64,000 nt of DNA from Mercurialis annua (GCF_937616625.2 NC_065570.1:8318001-8382000), one strand, 5' to 3'; positions 1 through 12,240 are shown, counted from the first letter of the stretch. Numbers and translations: made by a program. The notes: generated by a model from the sequence alone, not told the origin.

Positions 1-1277
1 TTTAAATATAGCTTCGAAAAATTACCTCTTGTCTTGTGGGAAGACTTAGCTGAAAATGAAGGTGCGACTATTGAAGAATTATTTAATAATGATGATGAAA
101 AGCCAACAATTTCTCTATCAAATGTCAGAGCTCATATTTATAATGGTATGAAAAAATTCTTTTAATAAATATATATGTATATTATACTATATTTATTTTA
201 TTTTATTCAGCTTATTTATACATTAATAGGGGAGATTCAACTATCGACGATCAAAATTAGTTTGGTGCAAGTAAATCCAAATACATTAGAAGTGAATGAA
301 TTGCGCAACATGTAAGTTAATCATTCAAATTTTTAATTTTAATATTTGTATTATCATTAAATTATTATAATGTACTAATATATAGTAGAATTATTCTAGC
401 TATAATGACAAGATGTTGGACAATGGTGATACATGTTTCTTATCAAATATAAAAAGATATAAACAAGTACCTGAAGTTACTCTACACCAAGCAATGAATA
501 AAGAATTTAAGGTGATTTATAATTTAAGTAAATTATTTATTTTTATTTTAAATTTAATAAATACTCATAAGTATAATTTATTTATTATAGGGGTTTGAAT
601 GTTATTTCAAAGCAACAATTGAAGAGATCGAAAATAAACGATCTGGTTGGTATAGTTCTTGTAAAAGATGCACGAGTATGGTTTTTCCGACTGCAATTGA
701 GGACAAACATAAGTGCTCTAAATGTAATAATGATGATGCCAAATTTATTGATAGGTAATATAAATAAATAAATTTTTTTAATCTTAGCTTATTCATTGTT
801 TTTATATTTATTAATATTAAGTGATTAAACAAATACTTTTTTTAGGTATATGTTGAAGTTTCGAGTGAGCGATGGAGATAATAAAGTGCGAATCACTATA
901 TTTGAAAATAGTGAAATATTATTAGGATGTTCAGTGAGCCAATATAAAAATTTGATAAAGGTATATGTTATTTCATTGATTATAAAATTGTCAAATTGTT
1001 AACTTTTTTATTAATTAATTTTTTTTAATTGTAGGAAAAAAGAGAGGACTGTAAATACTATAAAAAATTGGCCGAGATGAAAGAAAAGGAATATTACTTT
1101 CTTATTCGATTGAGCAATAATGATAAAGAAAAGACACATTTGAGAGCTTTTATCGCTGTGGAAATACAAGAAATTGATAAAGTTGAAAAGATAATCAATA
1201 TTGAAGATGAAGATGGAGATGAAGAGGCACATGAACAACCAAAACTTTTAAAGAAAATAAAAGTCGAAAAAAATTAA
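1..1277 (+). CDS. RPA70-like single-strand DNA-binding protein, 3' part
   Basis: Partial gene cut by the window start. I infer six exons: 1-145, 230-311, 400-511, 591-754, 846-960 and 1035-1277. All have GT-AG borders and join in one frame (861 bases, 286 residues plus stop). The first exons look like the second OB fold (DBD-B) of replication protein A large subunit: a strand ending LWEDLAENEG, then a strand with FNG replaced by YNG. Exon 4 carries a four-cysteine zinc motif (CKRC and CSKC) as in the RPA70 C-terminal domain, and the tail is acidic then lysine-rich. RPA coats single-stranded DNA in replication and repair. Short divergent RPA70 genes of this kind are common in plants, both as host paralogues and as Helitron passengers. 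This one lies outside the Helitron at 2551-9450, so its link to that element is unproven. No disabling change is seen. Confidence 0.72.
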
Positions 1278-1404
1278 AATAGCTTATATGTAATTTATAT
1301 TAAATTGCTCATAATTTTTGTTTAATTTTTTTTTCGGTGTAATGAATTTAATTTATAATTACTCAGTTTTAATGAATTTTTTTTCAGTTTAATTTTTGTC
1401 TTTA

Positions 1405-2317
1405 ATAAGATTTATTGGCTCATAGCCTCTCCTAAGGCAGATTGCAGAAGTGGTGGTTAGAGGTGGCCACGGTTCATAACCCGGCGGTTCCGGTTCGGAA
1501 CCGCCGGGTCACGGTTCAAGAAAAAGTGGAACCGGCCCGGAACCGCCTAAGAGACGGTTCCATGACGGTTCGGAACCGGACGGTTCCGGTTCCGGTTCCG
1601 GATTAAGACGGTTTAGAAAAAATATTAAAAATAAAATTAAAATTTAATTACTAAAAAATGTAATTTAACAATAAAATAACTCACGGAGATAGTATTACAA
1701 GAAAATAATTTTTTTTAAAAAAGTTAAAATATTAACTAAAACTTTTACTAAAATAAATATAACATATATTTTATTGCAAAAAGTAAATATATTATATAAT
1801 AAAGATATAATATATATTTTAAATATATAATATATATTTTTTATTAACGGGTTCGACCCTTGAACCGCCGGTTCCGACCCGGAACCGCCGGGTTACGGTT
1901 CAACAAATCTGGAACCGGCCCGAAACCGCCCTTTGTACGGTTCCGGGCCGGTTTTAGTCCGGTTCCGGGTTTGACCGGTTCCGGTCCGGGTTTAACCGGG
2001 CCGGTTCCGGGCCGGTTCACGGGCTGACCCGGCCCATGGCCACCTCTAGTGGTGGTGAGCTTTGTATCTTCAAGCAACACTCCAAAAGGGTACATCCCTC
2101 ATCTTCTGCAATGTTTTCTAAAGCAGAACATGTCAGTTTTTCCTTGGAGAGATTAGTTATGATTGATAGAGAGGCTGATCAACAAGATCCTATGAGCTTT
2201 TCTTCAATGGATGTCTCTTCGTCAATCGAAAAAAGTAAAAGCGATAAACCGAAGAAACGGGTCACCTTTAAATTGCCTGATGAGGCTGATAAGATTATAT
2301 TCTACTCTCCAAATTAG
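1405..2317 (+). pseudogene. Unrecognised coding fragment split by a hAT element
   Basis: If the hAT insert and one target-site copy are removed, one open frame runs across the join. It reads from about 1411 (YWLIASPKADCRSGG) into 2049 onward (GELCIFKQHSKRVHPSS) and ends at the TAG closing at 2317. The C-terminal part is serine-rich, then basic, and ends TFKLPDEADKIIFYSPN. I do not recognise the family. No start codon or upstream exon could be assigned, so this may be the last exon of a gene or a captured fragment. The recovered frame across an 8-bp duplication is good evidence that it was coding before the insertion. Confidence 0.45.
1458..2048. mobile_element. Non-autonomous hAT element with 8-bp TSD
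   Basis: A 591-bp element with terminal inverted repeats TAGAGGTGGCCA...TGGCCACCTCTA, flanked by a perfect 8-bp direct repeat GTGGTGGT at 1450-1457 and 2049-2056. An 8-bp duplication and this type of end are diagnostic of the hAT superfamily. Both subterminal regions are packed with CCGGTTCCGG/GGAACCGG motifs in both orientations, while the centre (about 1610-1845) is very AT-rich. There is no transposase coding capacity. An antisense open frame over 1844-2095 is only a product of the GGTTCC repeats. Confidence 0.93.
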
Positions 2318-2350
2318 GGGAGTCGATAGACATGGGTATGACATCCTTTT

Positions 2351-2456
2351 CACTTCATTTTGAATCCTTCATTTTAAGGATTACGAGTTTAAATATTTAA
2401 ATTTCACTTCATTTTGAATCCTTTAGTTTTAAGGATTACGAGTTCAACTATATATA
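2351..2456. repeat. Two-copy 54-bp tandem repeat
   Basis: Two head-to-tail copies begin at 2351 and 2405 with CACTTCATTTTGAATCC, each followed by an AAGGATTACGAGTT block. The words GACATCCTTTTC occur just before and just after the pair (about 2340 and 2459). They lie about 100 bp upstream of the Helitron 5' end and outside it. No function can be read from the sequence. Confidence 0.6.
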
Positions 2457-3549
2457 GGACATCCTTTTCAGGAAAATATTAGGAGAACCTCTTTCATTAA
2501 AAATCTATAACTTAAAAGGACTTTTAATTTAATTTTCCAATCGCATTGTATCTCTATATAAAGGACTATTAACTTAGATTTTATTCTCATCATTCAAAAA
2601 ATAAATTCTTCTTAATATTTGTTCAAATTGAAGCTTTATAATATTCATAAGAAAGTAATTCAGGTTTTCTTTTTCTTCTCTTCAAAACCACTCATACTTT
2701 CTTATATTTCAATTAATTATGATTGAATTTATCTTATTGGATTTGTCCTCTAAAATTTAACTCTTTCTTTTGTCCTTATGTTCGGTTTAATATTATTAAG
2801 TGTTTCAGTGCTGTGTAATGCTTTTATGGATTAAATATTATACATGTTTTTATTTATCTTTTCCCCCTTTTTCCCTAAAAAAATTATGGAAGGATTTTTC
2901 ATTTTGCTGTAGTATTTGGGTTAGTTCTAGCAGCAGTAACAATTAATATAAAAGAGACCATAATTTTTTTTAACTATTTTGCTTACTTAACTGGAAATTG
3001 GATTTCAGTTTGAATGCCTTTTGAATTTGATTGAACAGATTTTGTTAAATAATTTTTTGGTCGTCTGTTAGTTTCCTCCTTTCCTTTGGATTCATTTGAT
3101 AATTTATACTATTTTTGGCTTTTCAATTTAGGGATACGTTTCTTTTATTCCCTGCTGCTTTAACTATTTCAAAGATTTAAAGTGTTATATTTTAGTTTAT
3201 AAGTATTACTATAATTTTAAAAATAAACTAAGTGCACTATTGACACAAATTCCAGATAATATTTATAGAAATACAAAGTTTTGAAATTGAAAGTTCAAAG
3301 GTACTATTGTTTAAATTTGGCCATTAATAAAAAACCAGTAAACACTGGTCCGTTATTTTTTTAAAATTTAGTATTAGGTTTTGTTTTTAATATTAAAAAC
3401 GAAAAAAAAAACATTTAGATTGTTTGGCCCTTCATCTCTTAATCTCTTTTAAAGAAAAACAAACAACTATTGTCGTTTTTTAACCTACAATGTGGAACAT
3501 CAGTTGTGGATTTATAGTTTTAATGTTTTATTATGATGTTTTTATACAG

Positions 3550-6500
3550 ATGCGGAAACTTTATAATCGCATGTCTGACAATCAAAAAACAATTGACAAT
3601 CAAAGGAGATCGGAGCGGCGAAAAAATAAAAAGATGGAACAAAATCAAGATCAAAACGAAACCAACAAAAAACAGCGAGTGGATTGGTTATGTAGAGCTC
3701 TCCTAGAACCCAGTCAAGAAGAAGGTAAATTTATTTTTTCAATTATATTTGAAAAACTAATTTAAATACTTAAAAGTTTTTATTCATAGTTTTGGATGAG
3801 TATAGACGCATAACACTTTAAATCACCTTTTAAACAGATCAAATTATTCACCATCCATTTTGCTCGCCTTTACATGAGCTGAAAAATGTACCTTCATGCA
3901 CGTATTGCGGAGCAAAGAAATTTGAATACGAGACGCCAAGCTTCTGCTGCCAAAGTGGAAAGATCAAGCTGCAAACAACACGTCCCCCACAAGAATTATT
4001 TGAACTACTAACGTCAGAATCAGAAGACGCTATGGAATTTCAAAAAAATATCAGACTCTATAATAACGTCTTCGCATTCACCTCATTTGGAGCACGCATC
4101 GACAGAGAATTGACATCAAATAAATATGGGGTTTACACTGTGCGAATCCAAGGACAAGTGTACCATTACTTACCTCAGATAACACCTACAGATGAAACCC
4201 CAAGGTATTTCCAATTGTATTTCTATGACAGCATTAACGAAATACAGCACAGGTTGAGTGCAGCAGGACCCATTAAGTTGTGCGAGTCTGTGATGTCAAA
4301 GTTGAGAACAATTTTAGCAGACAATCCATATGCTAAAGTTTTCAAAAAGATAAACAATTACGAATCAATAGAAAATCTTAGTATATGGATTAAAAAAAAC
4401 AACTCATCATAAAATAGACAATACAACGCTCCAACAGAAGATGATGTGGCAGGTATATGGGTGGAAGGAAATAATCCAGTCATCCCTTCAAAAAGAGAAA
4501 TTGTAATACAGTCACATTCAGGAAAAGATTACAGGGTTATGCATTTTTTTGGATGTTATGACCCATTGGCATATCTGATTCTTTGCCCAAAAGGAGAGAG
4601 TGGATGGCATCAAAACATAAGGATGCGTCATACACCAAACGACACCGACATCGAGTCAGACATCGACTCAGACAATGAAGAGGATGGTTCTAATTTGCAA
4701 ACAGCAACCTCGACGGAAGGTATTCTACAGCAAGAGGACAAAGGTAAATACACTAAACAATTTATTAAAATGACAATTTAAATTTAACACAATTTCCAAT
4801 AAAATATTAACACTATTCAAATTTAATTGCTTTTAGGTGTCAAAAAGCCGAATCCAAAAAAAGTATCATGTCGGGAGTACTACTGCTACAATTGTCAAAT
4901 TAGAGAAAATGGAAATTCTCTACTACTATTGACACAAAGACTGATGCAACAATTTGTGGTGGACATGTACATAAAGATAGAATCAACAAGGCTAGACTTC
5001 TTGCGAAATAAGCAATCTCAAATACGATGTGAATTGTACCAAGGCATTGTAGACTGTGTAAAATCAGGAGAGACGAGAGGAATGCAGGTGGGAAAAGATC
5101 TTATTCTCCCGGCGTCCTTCATCGGAGGACCACGAGACATGCGCCGCAGATATCTTGACGCAATGGCTCTGGTACAAACATATGGAAAGCCAGACCTCTT
5201 CATAACGATTACATGCAATCCAGACTGGAAAGAAATAAAAGAAGAGCTGCAATTGAATCAAACTGCACAAAATAGACCGGACTTGACTTCAAGGGTATTC
5301 CGAGCAAAGCTACAAGATTTAAAAGATCAACTTTATAAAAAGACAATATTCGGAAGAGTAGCGGCCCACGTACGTGTCATAGAATTTCAAAAAAGAGGAT
5401 TGCCGCATGCATACATGCTGATCATACTAAAACCTGGTCATAAAATAACCAGTCCAGACCAATTTGACAAGTTCGTCAGTGCAGAAATTCCAGATAAATA
5501 TGAATATCCAGAATTACATTCTTTGGTTGCAAAACACATGATGCACGGACCTTGCGGAGAGGAAAATAAAAGTTCTCCCTGTATGATGAAGGAAAATGCA
5601 GATTCAAATATCCAAGGACTTACTCTTCAAAAACAAGTCAAGGAAAAGATGGATATCCGGTCTACAAAAGAACAAACAACGGACGTGAGGTAATACTAAT
5701 AAAATAAAAATAAAAATAAAAATATAAAATAAAATGTATATTTAGATATAATATATTTGATGCATATTTACTATTTTACAGGTCACAAAAAAATATAAGA
5801 AGCTAGACAACAGATGGGTTGTGCCTTATAATCCTTACTTACTGACGAGATACGACTGCCATGTCAACGTAGAGGTACGCTTTAAACTATTACAAAAGTA
5901 TAATTTTAATGCAAATAGAGAAAGTACTATATATCAATTTTTAATTTAAAAACGAAAAGGCAAATTTAAGCTTAACTTTGGCTCACGGCTCAGGTATAAA
6001 ATTTTCTGTAAAATTTGATTATCTTGGTGCACTTAAAAACTATACATAACCTATTAGTCCGTAATCGAAGGAATTTATTTATGTTGCTTATTTTAGTAAC
6101 ATTTCATCAATTGGTTGATTACAATTAATAGAGCTAAATAAGAAATGGGTGTTCATAATGTTATGAGTACTCATTAAGAATATTGCATGAGTTATCAAGT
6201 AGCATTAAGTTGGTTATTTGAGTGGTAGGACAAATTAGTCAACATGATATTCTAACTTTCTTAGGAAAAGGTCATGTTAGGTTAACTCATAGACACATAC
6301 CATAATATTTGCAAATATGCCATCCCACACTTTTGCTGCGGAATAACCATTTAATAATAATTATTGATTGGCTATTTAATAACAGGTTATATGGTCATTT
6401 ATAATTTAATAATTTGTACACTATAGATTTTAATAATATATGGAAACTTAAAAGAATAACTAAATAAGACAAAAAGAACATGCTAGACGGCAAGGCATAA

Positions 6501-9132
6501 GGCAGAAATAAATAATTATGAAAAATGGGCTGCAGGAATTTCTATAGAAACAATTTCGATCGGCTAAAACATTAAAATGGGTTCAAATTATACTGTCTTT
6601 ATATAACAATTATCGATAACTAAATTTTCAAATATTTAATAATATAAAATAATTGCAGATTTGTTCAGGTATGAAGGCGGTGAAATACCTATACAAATAT
6701 ATCTACAAAGGACACGATAAGGTTGCTGTATATATTGCTCCAGAAGATAACAACGACAGAGGTATAGACGAAATACGGCAATTTCAAGATGCAAGATGGG
6801 TATCAGCGCAGGAAGCTATGTGGAGGATATTCGAGTTCGACCTCAACGAGATACATCCAGCGGTCGTGAACCTACAGCTACACCTACCCAACAAACAAAT
6901 GGTCTCATACTGGAAACATCAAAATCTAGAAAAATTAGTTGTTTGGGATGACGCCACAAAGACTATGCTGACGCAGTTTTTCAAAAAATGCTCTGAAGAC
7001 GAGCACGCTGAGGGATTGCTCTACAGAGAATTTCCACAACATTATGTATGGAACAAAATGTATAAAATGTGGGAAAGAAGGAAAAAGGGAAATGTCATCG
7101 GTCGGGTAAATGCAGCAAATCCAATTGAAGGTGAAAGGTATTATATGAGGCTCCTATTAAGCCACGTCAAAGGACCAAAATCATTTGAAGATCTGCTTAC
7201 AGTGGATGGCGCCAAATGCAATTCGTTCAAAGAGTCCGCAATCAAGAGAAATTTGCTCGAATCAGATCAAAGTGCATCAGAATGCATGAGCGAGGCGGTG
7301 GCTTTCCAAATGCCTACGGAGCTGAGAAGACTGTTTGCAATTTTATTGGTATACTGCGAGCCAACAGACGTCAGGCAGCTATGGGATGATTACATTGAAG
7401 ACATGTGTGAAGATTTCAAACGGCTCCATGAAAATTCGGTGGAAACACAAATATCATTGACTATAAATAGCATTCAAAAGCACTTGCAGAGCATGGGAAA
7501 GGATATACAGAATTACGATTTGCCAAGAATTCCAGAAAATCAAGCACAACACCGGTCAAAAAATATAAGAGAGATAGAAGAAGAATTGGCAGTTGAAATA
7601 CCAGCTGAAGATATTGATGCGGCAAATAACCTAAACAGGGAGCAAACATATGCATACAACACTATACTAGATAGAGCCAAATCTAACACAAGTGGAGTAT
7701 TCTTTGTGGATGGGCCTGGAGGAACTGGAAAAACATTCTTATACAAGGCAATACTAGCGAAGATCAGATCAAGCGGTATGATAGCTTTAGCCACAGCAAC
7801 TTCGGGAGTAGCAGCTGCAATCATGCCCGGAGGAAGGACAACCCATTCCCGTTTCAGCATCCCTCTCAATGCAACAGAGACAACGGTGTGCGGCATATCA
7901 AAGCAAAGTGGAAAAGCAGAACTTTTAAGAAGAGCTAAGTTAATCATTTGGGATGAGGCGCCGATGGCCAAAAAATTTGCAATTGAAACAGTCGACCGAA
8001 CCCTAAGGGACATAATGAGCTGTAATGACCCTTTTGGAGGAAAGATCATCGTATTTGGTGGAGATTTCAGGCAAGTGCTACCCGTGGTACCAAAAGGAAC
8101 AAGAGAACAGACAGTTACTGCAAGCCTTGTCAGATCATATCTTTGGAATAAAATGGAAAAACTCAAACTAAGTACTAACATGAGAGCAAGATCGGATTTA
8201 TCTTTTAGTCAATTTTTACTTAGAGTGGGCAACGGAGAAGAGCCAACAACAGAAGAAGATAATATAAGACTCCCAAATGAGATGATAATACCATACAATG
8301 CTAAAGAAGACAGCGAGACGACCTTGATTAATGCAGTATTTCCTAATCTGAAGGATAATTCATCATCACCGGAATACATGATGAACAGGGCAATACTGGC
8401 CACAAGGAATGAATTTGTTGACACCCTGAATCGAAAGATGATAGACTTATTTCCCGGCGAAACACAAATATATAATAGCTATGATCAGGCTGTGGATGAT
8501 ACAAATAACTACTACCAGGAAGAATTCTTAAATACTCTGCTACCCAATGGTCTTCCACCACATAGACTTGAGCTGAAAATTAACTGCCCGATAATACTAC
8601 TGAGGAATTTAGACGCGGCAAACGGTCTGTGCAATGGACAAGAATGGTATGCAAAAAGTTCGACAAAAATGTTATACATGCAGAAATAACGGTCGGCCAG
8701 CATGGAGGAAAACAAGTTTTATTACCAAGAATTCCTTTATCGCCGACAGAAAATGAAGGATACCCATTTCACTTCAAAAGAAAGCAATTCCCAATAAGAT
8801 TATGCTTTGCAATGACGATCAACAAGGCACAAGGACAAACCATACCAAACGTCGGAGTTTACATGCCGCAGGATGTATTCTCGCATGGACAGCTTTATGT
8901 GGCATTATCAAGAGGAGTGTCAGCATCGACCACTAAAATATTGGTCAAGACGGATAAGCCAAATAAAAAGAAAGACACGTATACAAAAAATGTGGTCTAC
9001 AAAGAAGTTTTCAACTCTGAAAGGTAAAATTCTCTTAAAAAATAAACGTCCTTTGATTTATACATTAAAATATGCAAATGTTAATATTCTAATTTTCAAT
9101 TTTTTTATTCTTGCAGTGAGCCGGTGTACTAA
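3550..9132 (+). pseudogene. Helitron Rep-helicase (RepHel), disrupted
   Basis: Inferred exons: 3550-3724, 3838-4743, 4837-5689, 5782-5874, 6659-9023 and 9117-9132. Domain order is a cysteine-rich N-terminal Helitron domain (CTYCG then CC near 3900-3950), the rolling-circle Rep nuclease (FITITCNPDW; EFQKRGLPHAY; KYLYKYIYKGHDK with the two-tyrosine motif), and a PIF1-like superfamily 1B helicase (Walker A GPGGTGKT near 7708, Walker B IIWDEAP, GGDFRQVLPV, and INKAQGQT with YVALSR near the end). Breaks: an in-frame TAA at 4410-4412, a one-base loss near 5590 (sense resumes one frame over with GKCRFKYP) and another near 8637 (NG then TRMVCKKFD in the next frame). The second metal-binding histidine of the HUH motif is tyrosine. 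The intron at 5875-6658 is unusually long for this gene. Confidence 0.9.
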
Positions 9133-9422
9133 TAAAGAAGATGTACCTTATAAAACTAATAATTATTAGCTTTTATATTGTTTATTTAAATTTTGTAAAT
9201 TCTTTTAAACTATTACAATTTAAAATTTCCATCAAATTCTCGAGGAAAATCAGTAGCTCCTCATTGCATCACCATCTATAAATAAAAGCATAAACATAGC
9301 AGGACATCCAAATAAAAATGCCAGGATTATAATAAAAGAAAAATCTCAAATACCACTATATCTACCCTATCCACTTTAAATTAAACATTAAAAAAAAAAA
9401 TTGACGAGTCACGTTACGAGCC

Positions 9423-9450
9423 ACGTGCGTAGCACGTAAGGAGATACTAG
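9423..9450 (+). terminator. Helitron 3' hairpin and CTAG end
   Basis: A perfect ACGTGC/GCACGT stem with a three-base loop, then 13 bases ending CTAG. In Helitrons this structure signals the end of strand transfer. It fixes the right boundary of the element, with the following T belonging to the host target. Confidence 0.88.
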
Positions 9451-10480
9451 TATTTTTAAATGTGTAATTTATTGAGGAAATTAGGCCCAGCACCACCAAA
9501 AGCCTAAATATTCTCACTTATACAGACCAACATCTTTCCTTGTTAAAATACGATTCAAACTGATTTCTTTTTATTTTTGTTGTCTTGTTTTTTGTTTTCT
9601 ACAGTAAAATAACATCATAAACACATTGGACTATCTCCCTACCGGAATCGACCATCTTTCCATCACTGCCCTCATACTAAAAATTACAGACAAGAATAAC
9701 CGGAGCCATTGATCATCCTCTCATCGCCCCATCTCCAATTTATAAACTTATCGATTCGAGAATACTCAGAATCCATGGGTTTGAATCATATTGAGAAAGA
9801 TGAAACCCTCGGAGCTGATCGATCCTCGAAACGATGACGCATCGCTAGCTGGGTTTGTTCCCGATATAATTAGTACACCTTTAATGGATCATGTGGTTGA
9901 CGAATTTGGTGTTCTGTCCTATGTGTTCTACACTTCCGGCGCTTCATTTTGTGGATTGGTAAACATTTATTTTTACTGTGGTTATTTATTATGTGGAGCG
10001 ATGAAACATTTTAATTTATTGTTTAGCGGAGGTTAATCGTGTAGTTTGCCTCTTTCTTTGCTGTTAGTGTAATTGTGTTTGTATCTTGTATTGGTGAGAT
10101 TCATTGTCTAATTCGTTTATTTGTTTTGGACCATACAGTGAAGACTTTCCCAAAAGATGACCCTACCATGCAATTCCTTCAGTCTGTATGAAACACAAAT
10201 GGAAACAAGCAGCTTGCGAAGTGTCTCAATTTGGTTTGTTACACTGAAACTGGAGTCAGAATTGGATGAAGATGCTAGAATTGAGGGTTGGGTTGTTTCA
10301 ACATGTTTATCTTCATATTAATAATCTTCAATTTCATATTCTCCTGCACTTTTAGGAAACAACTTCAAGCTAGTGTCTGCTATAATTATTTTACCAAAAT
10401 TATTCTCTGTTCTATAGTTTAATTTTCTTATTAAATTTATTGGATTCTGTTCTTGTTTTACAAATTTTAAGTTTTAATTT
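9451..10480 (+). other. Low-confidence exon-like relic
   Basis: Mostly non-coding flank of the Helitron. From 9800 an open stretch encodes MKPSELIDPRNDDASLAGFV and continues to a possible donor at 9959. A second possible exon follows a TACAG at about 10139 and reads KTFPKDDPTMQFLQSV, then a stop. The composition is more codon-like than the surrounding AT-rich DNA, but I recognise no family and cannot join the two parts with certainty. It is best read as a decayed gene or the first exons of an unknown gene. Confidence 0.25.
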
Positions 10481-10489
10481 ATAACCGAT

Positions 10490-11650
10490 TTTACTAATAG
10501 TAATCTTTTTTTTAATAATCCGAAAATGAACCGATAGTAAACCAATGATAAACCGTTAGTAATTTAGTCAATTGTTAGTTAACCGTAAGTAAACCAACTT
10601 ATCTTTTAGTAAATTGTTAGTTAACCGTAAATTGTTTGGATCATTTTATTTTATATTTTTTGTATGTGTATAGGTTTGTTTTTTAAACCTATGAATGTTT
10701 GTTGTTAACTACTTTAGTTTTTATAAATTCAGTAGTTGTTTAGTAAACTGTTAGTGAACTTGCAGTAAACTATATGTATTTTTTTTATTAAAATTTATCG
10801 GTAACTATTTGGTAATCTAATAGTAAACTTTTGATAAACCTTTATATAATATATTAACAACAGTATTTGTTTTATTATGAGAAAAATTGCTTTTTCGGTG
10901 GTTTAATATATGGAAAATATTGAGACTTTGATAAGCTGTAATTGTGGCTTAGATATAATTTTGCATGGATGGTTTCCCATGAAATTGCTAGTGCAAAAAT
11001 GATTTATAGTGAAGTTTGGATTATAAAAAAATTGAAGCTTTGAGTTTATTATGGTCGGTGTTTGTTTTTTTGGTATTGATGAGTATTGTGCCATTTAGGA
11101 ATAAATGATGAATATTATGAAGAGTTGGGTGATTTGCATTATTTAAGGAGACTTTTGCAAAATGAGGATCAAAATTGCACTAGATGTTAGAAGAGAAATT
11201 GAATATTTCACAACTATGTAGTGCCACCTATAATTAATTTATTTTAATTTTGTTGTTCGTTTACCAATGGTTTACTAATAGTAAACTAATAATTTTAAAT
11301 TTAGTAATAATGTTAGTAAAGTTTAAGTTAACTGTTGGTTATTTATAATTATTTTTTGATGATGCTATTGATTTTTTATGTAAACATTCTTTTTTTTTTA
11401 GAATAAGTAAACTTTCTTTTCACTTGTGTATTTGTAATGGTTTTATTGTTGATTAACTAATGGTTTACTACTGGTACACCAGTAATTTTAGTAGATTAAA
11501 TAATAATTTATTTTAACATTTTATAATTTAAAAATAAAAAATAGTAATTTGATTGTTAAGTAAACTGATAGTAGACCATTAGTAAACTGTTAGTGAACTT
11601 ACAGTAAACAGATGTTTAGTAAACCGTTAGTAAACCATTAGTAAACTGAA
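10490..11650. repeat. Degenerate TAGTAAAC motif region
   Basis: Dispersed degenerate copies of TTAGTAAACC/GTTAGTAAAC lie on the plus strand (dense at 10530-10640 and 11550-11655), with reverse-oriented GGTTTACTA copies around 11250-11300 and 11455-11480. Spacing is irregular, so this is not a clean tandem array. The stretch otherwise holds no credible gene. Confidence 0.55.
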
Positions 11651-11882
11651 TCGTATTTTTGCAAAAGAAAAAAGTATTTTTATAAAAAAAATTGGTCAAT
11701 CCGTAAATTTTAATTAATTTTGGTCAAAAGGTATTTTTGAGAATAAATATGTGTTTGATAGGTATTTGTCTAAAAATCCCTAATTTATTACCGGTCACAT
11801 TCAATTTTTGAGAAAATTACGGAATAATTAAGAACACGGCAATTATTTTCTCAAATACCAACGTAATGTAATCTTTTCTCTT

Positions 11883-12240
11883 CTATCTCATGGGCTTCAC
11901 ATTAAATAGCTTAGCTGGCAAAATTATTACATTTTTTACCCATTTCTTTACAAGCCGTGGCACACTCAATCCTACCTCACCACCACCACCTGATTCCGAT
12001 GAAATGTTCGGTGGATCCATTAAACCAACAAAAAGTATACAACGCAAATACAGTATTGCAAGGTCCTTTCTTTTTTGGATTCGATTTGGCAGCTTTGGCT
12101 TCGGAAGTTGATTGTGAAGAGCGCCAGATGATAATACAAGCTTCCCTCGGTAATACTTCCCGCCGGCGATTTCCTCTATGCTGAATCTCATAGTGTTTCT
12201 CTAGGCGGCGGCTTTAGTATCCAGGTTTGTATTTAGTTCT
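11883..12240 (+). other. Coding-like stretch of unknown origin
   Basis: Overlapping short open frames on both strands over 11883-12191, with better base balance than the flanks, contain a proline and histidine run and a GFDLAALASEV phrase. No frame stays open for the whole stretch and no family is recognised. It lies about 300 bases upstream of the LUC7-like relic, but I could not match it to the LUC7 N-terminus. Confidence 0.2.

Larger units (their letters stand above)
2551..9450 (+). mobile_element. Helitron with both termini
   Basis: A 6.9-kb rolling-circle transposon. The 5' end is TCTCTATATAAAGGACTATT at 2551, preceded by host A. The 3' end is CTAG at 9447-9450, followed by host T. This matches insertion between A and T without target duplication. 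A perfect 6-bp stem (ACGTGC/GCACGT, loop GTA) at 9423-9437 lies 13 bp before the terminal CTAG, the usual Helitron terminator hairpin. It carries one Rep-helicase gene in the plus orientation. About 1 kb at the 5' side (2551-3549) and 9133-9422 are AT-rich and non-coding. No captured host gene is evident. The coding damage implies that it is no longer autonomous. Confidence 0.9.

Noticed and set aside
1844..2095. Proline/glycine-rich minus-strand open frame
   Set aside because: It is the hAT element's GGTTCC repeat array read as protein.
7540..8181. 213-residue minus-strand open frame inside the Helitron helicase
   Set aside because: Antisense of the conserved helicase domain, low-complexity hydrophobic product, no family features.
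10490..11650. Interstitial telomere repeat
   Set aside because: The motif is TAGTAAAC, not the plant TTTAGGG, and spacing is irregular.
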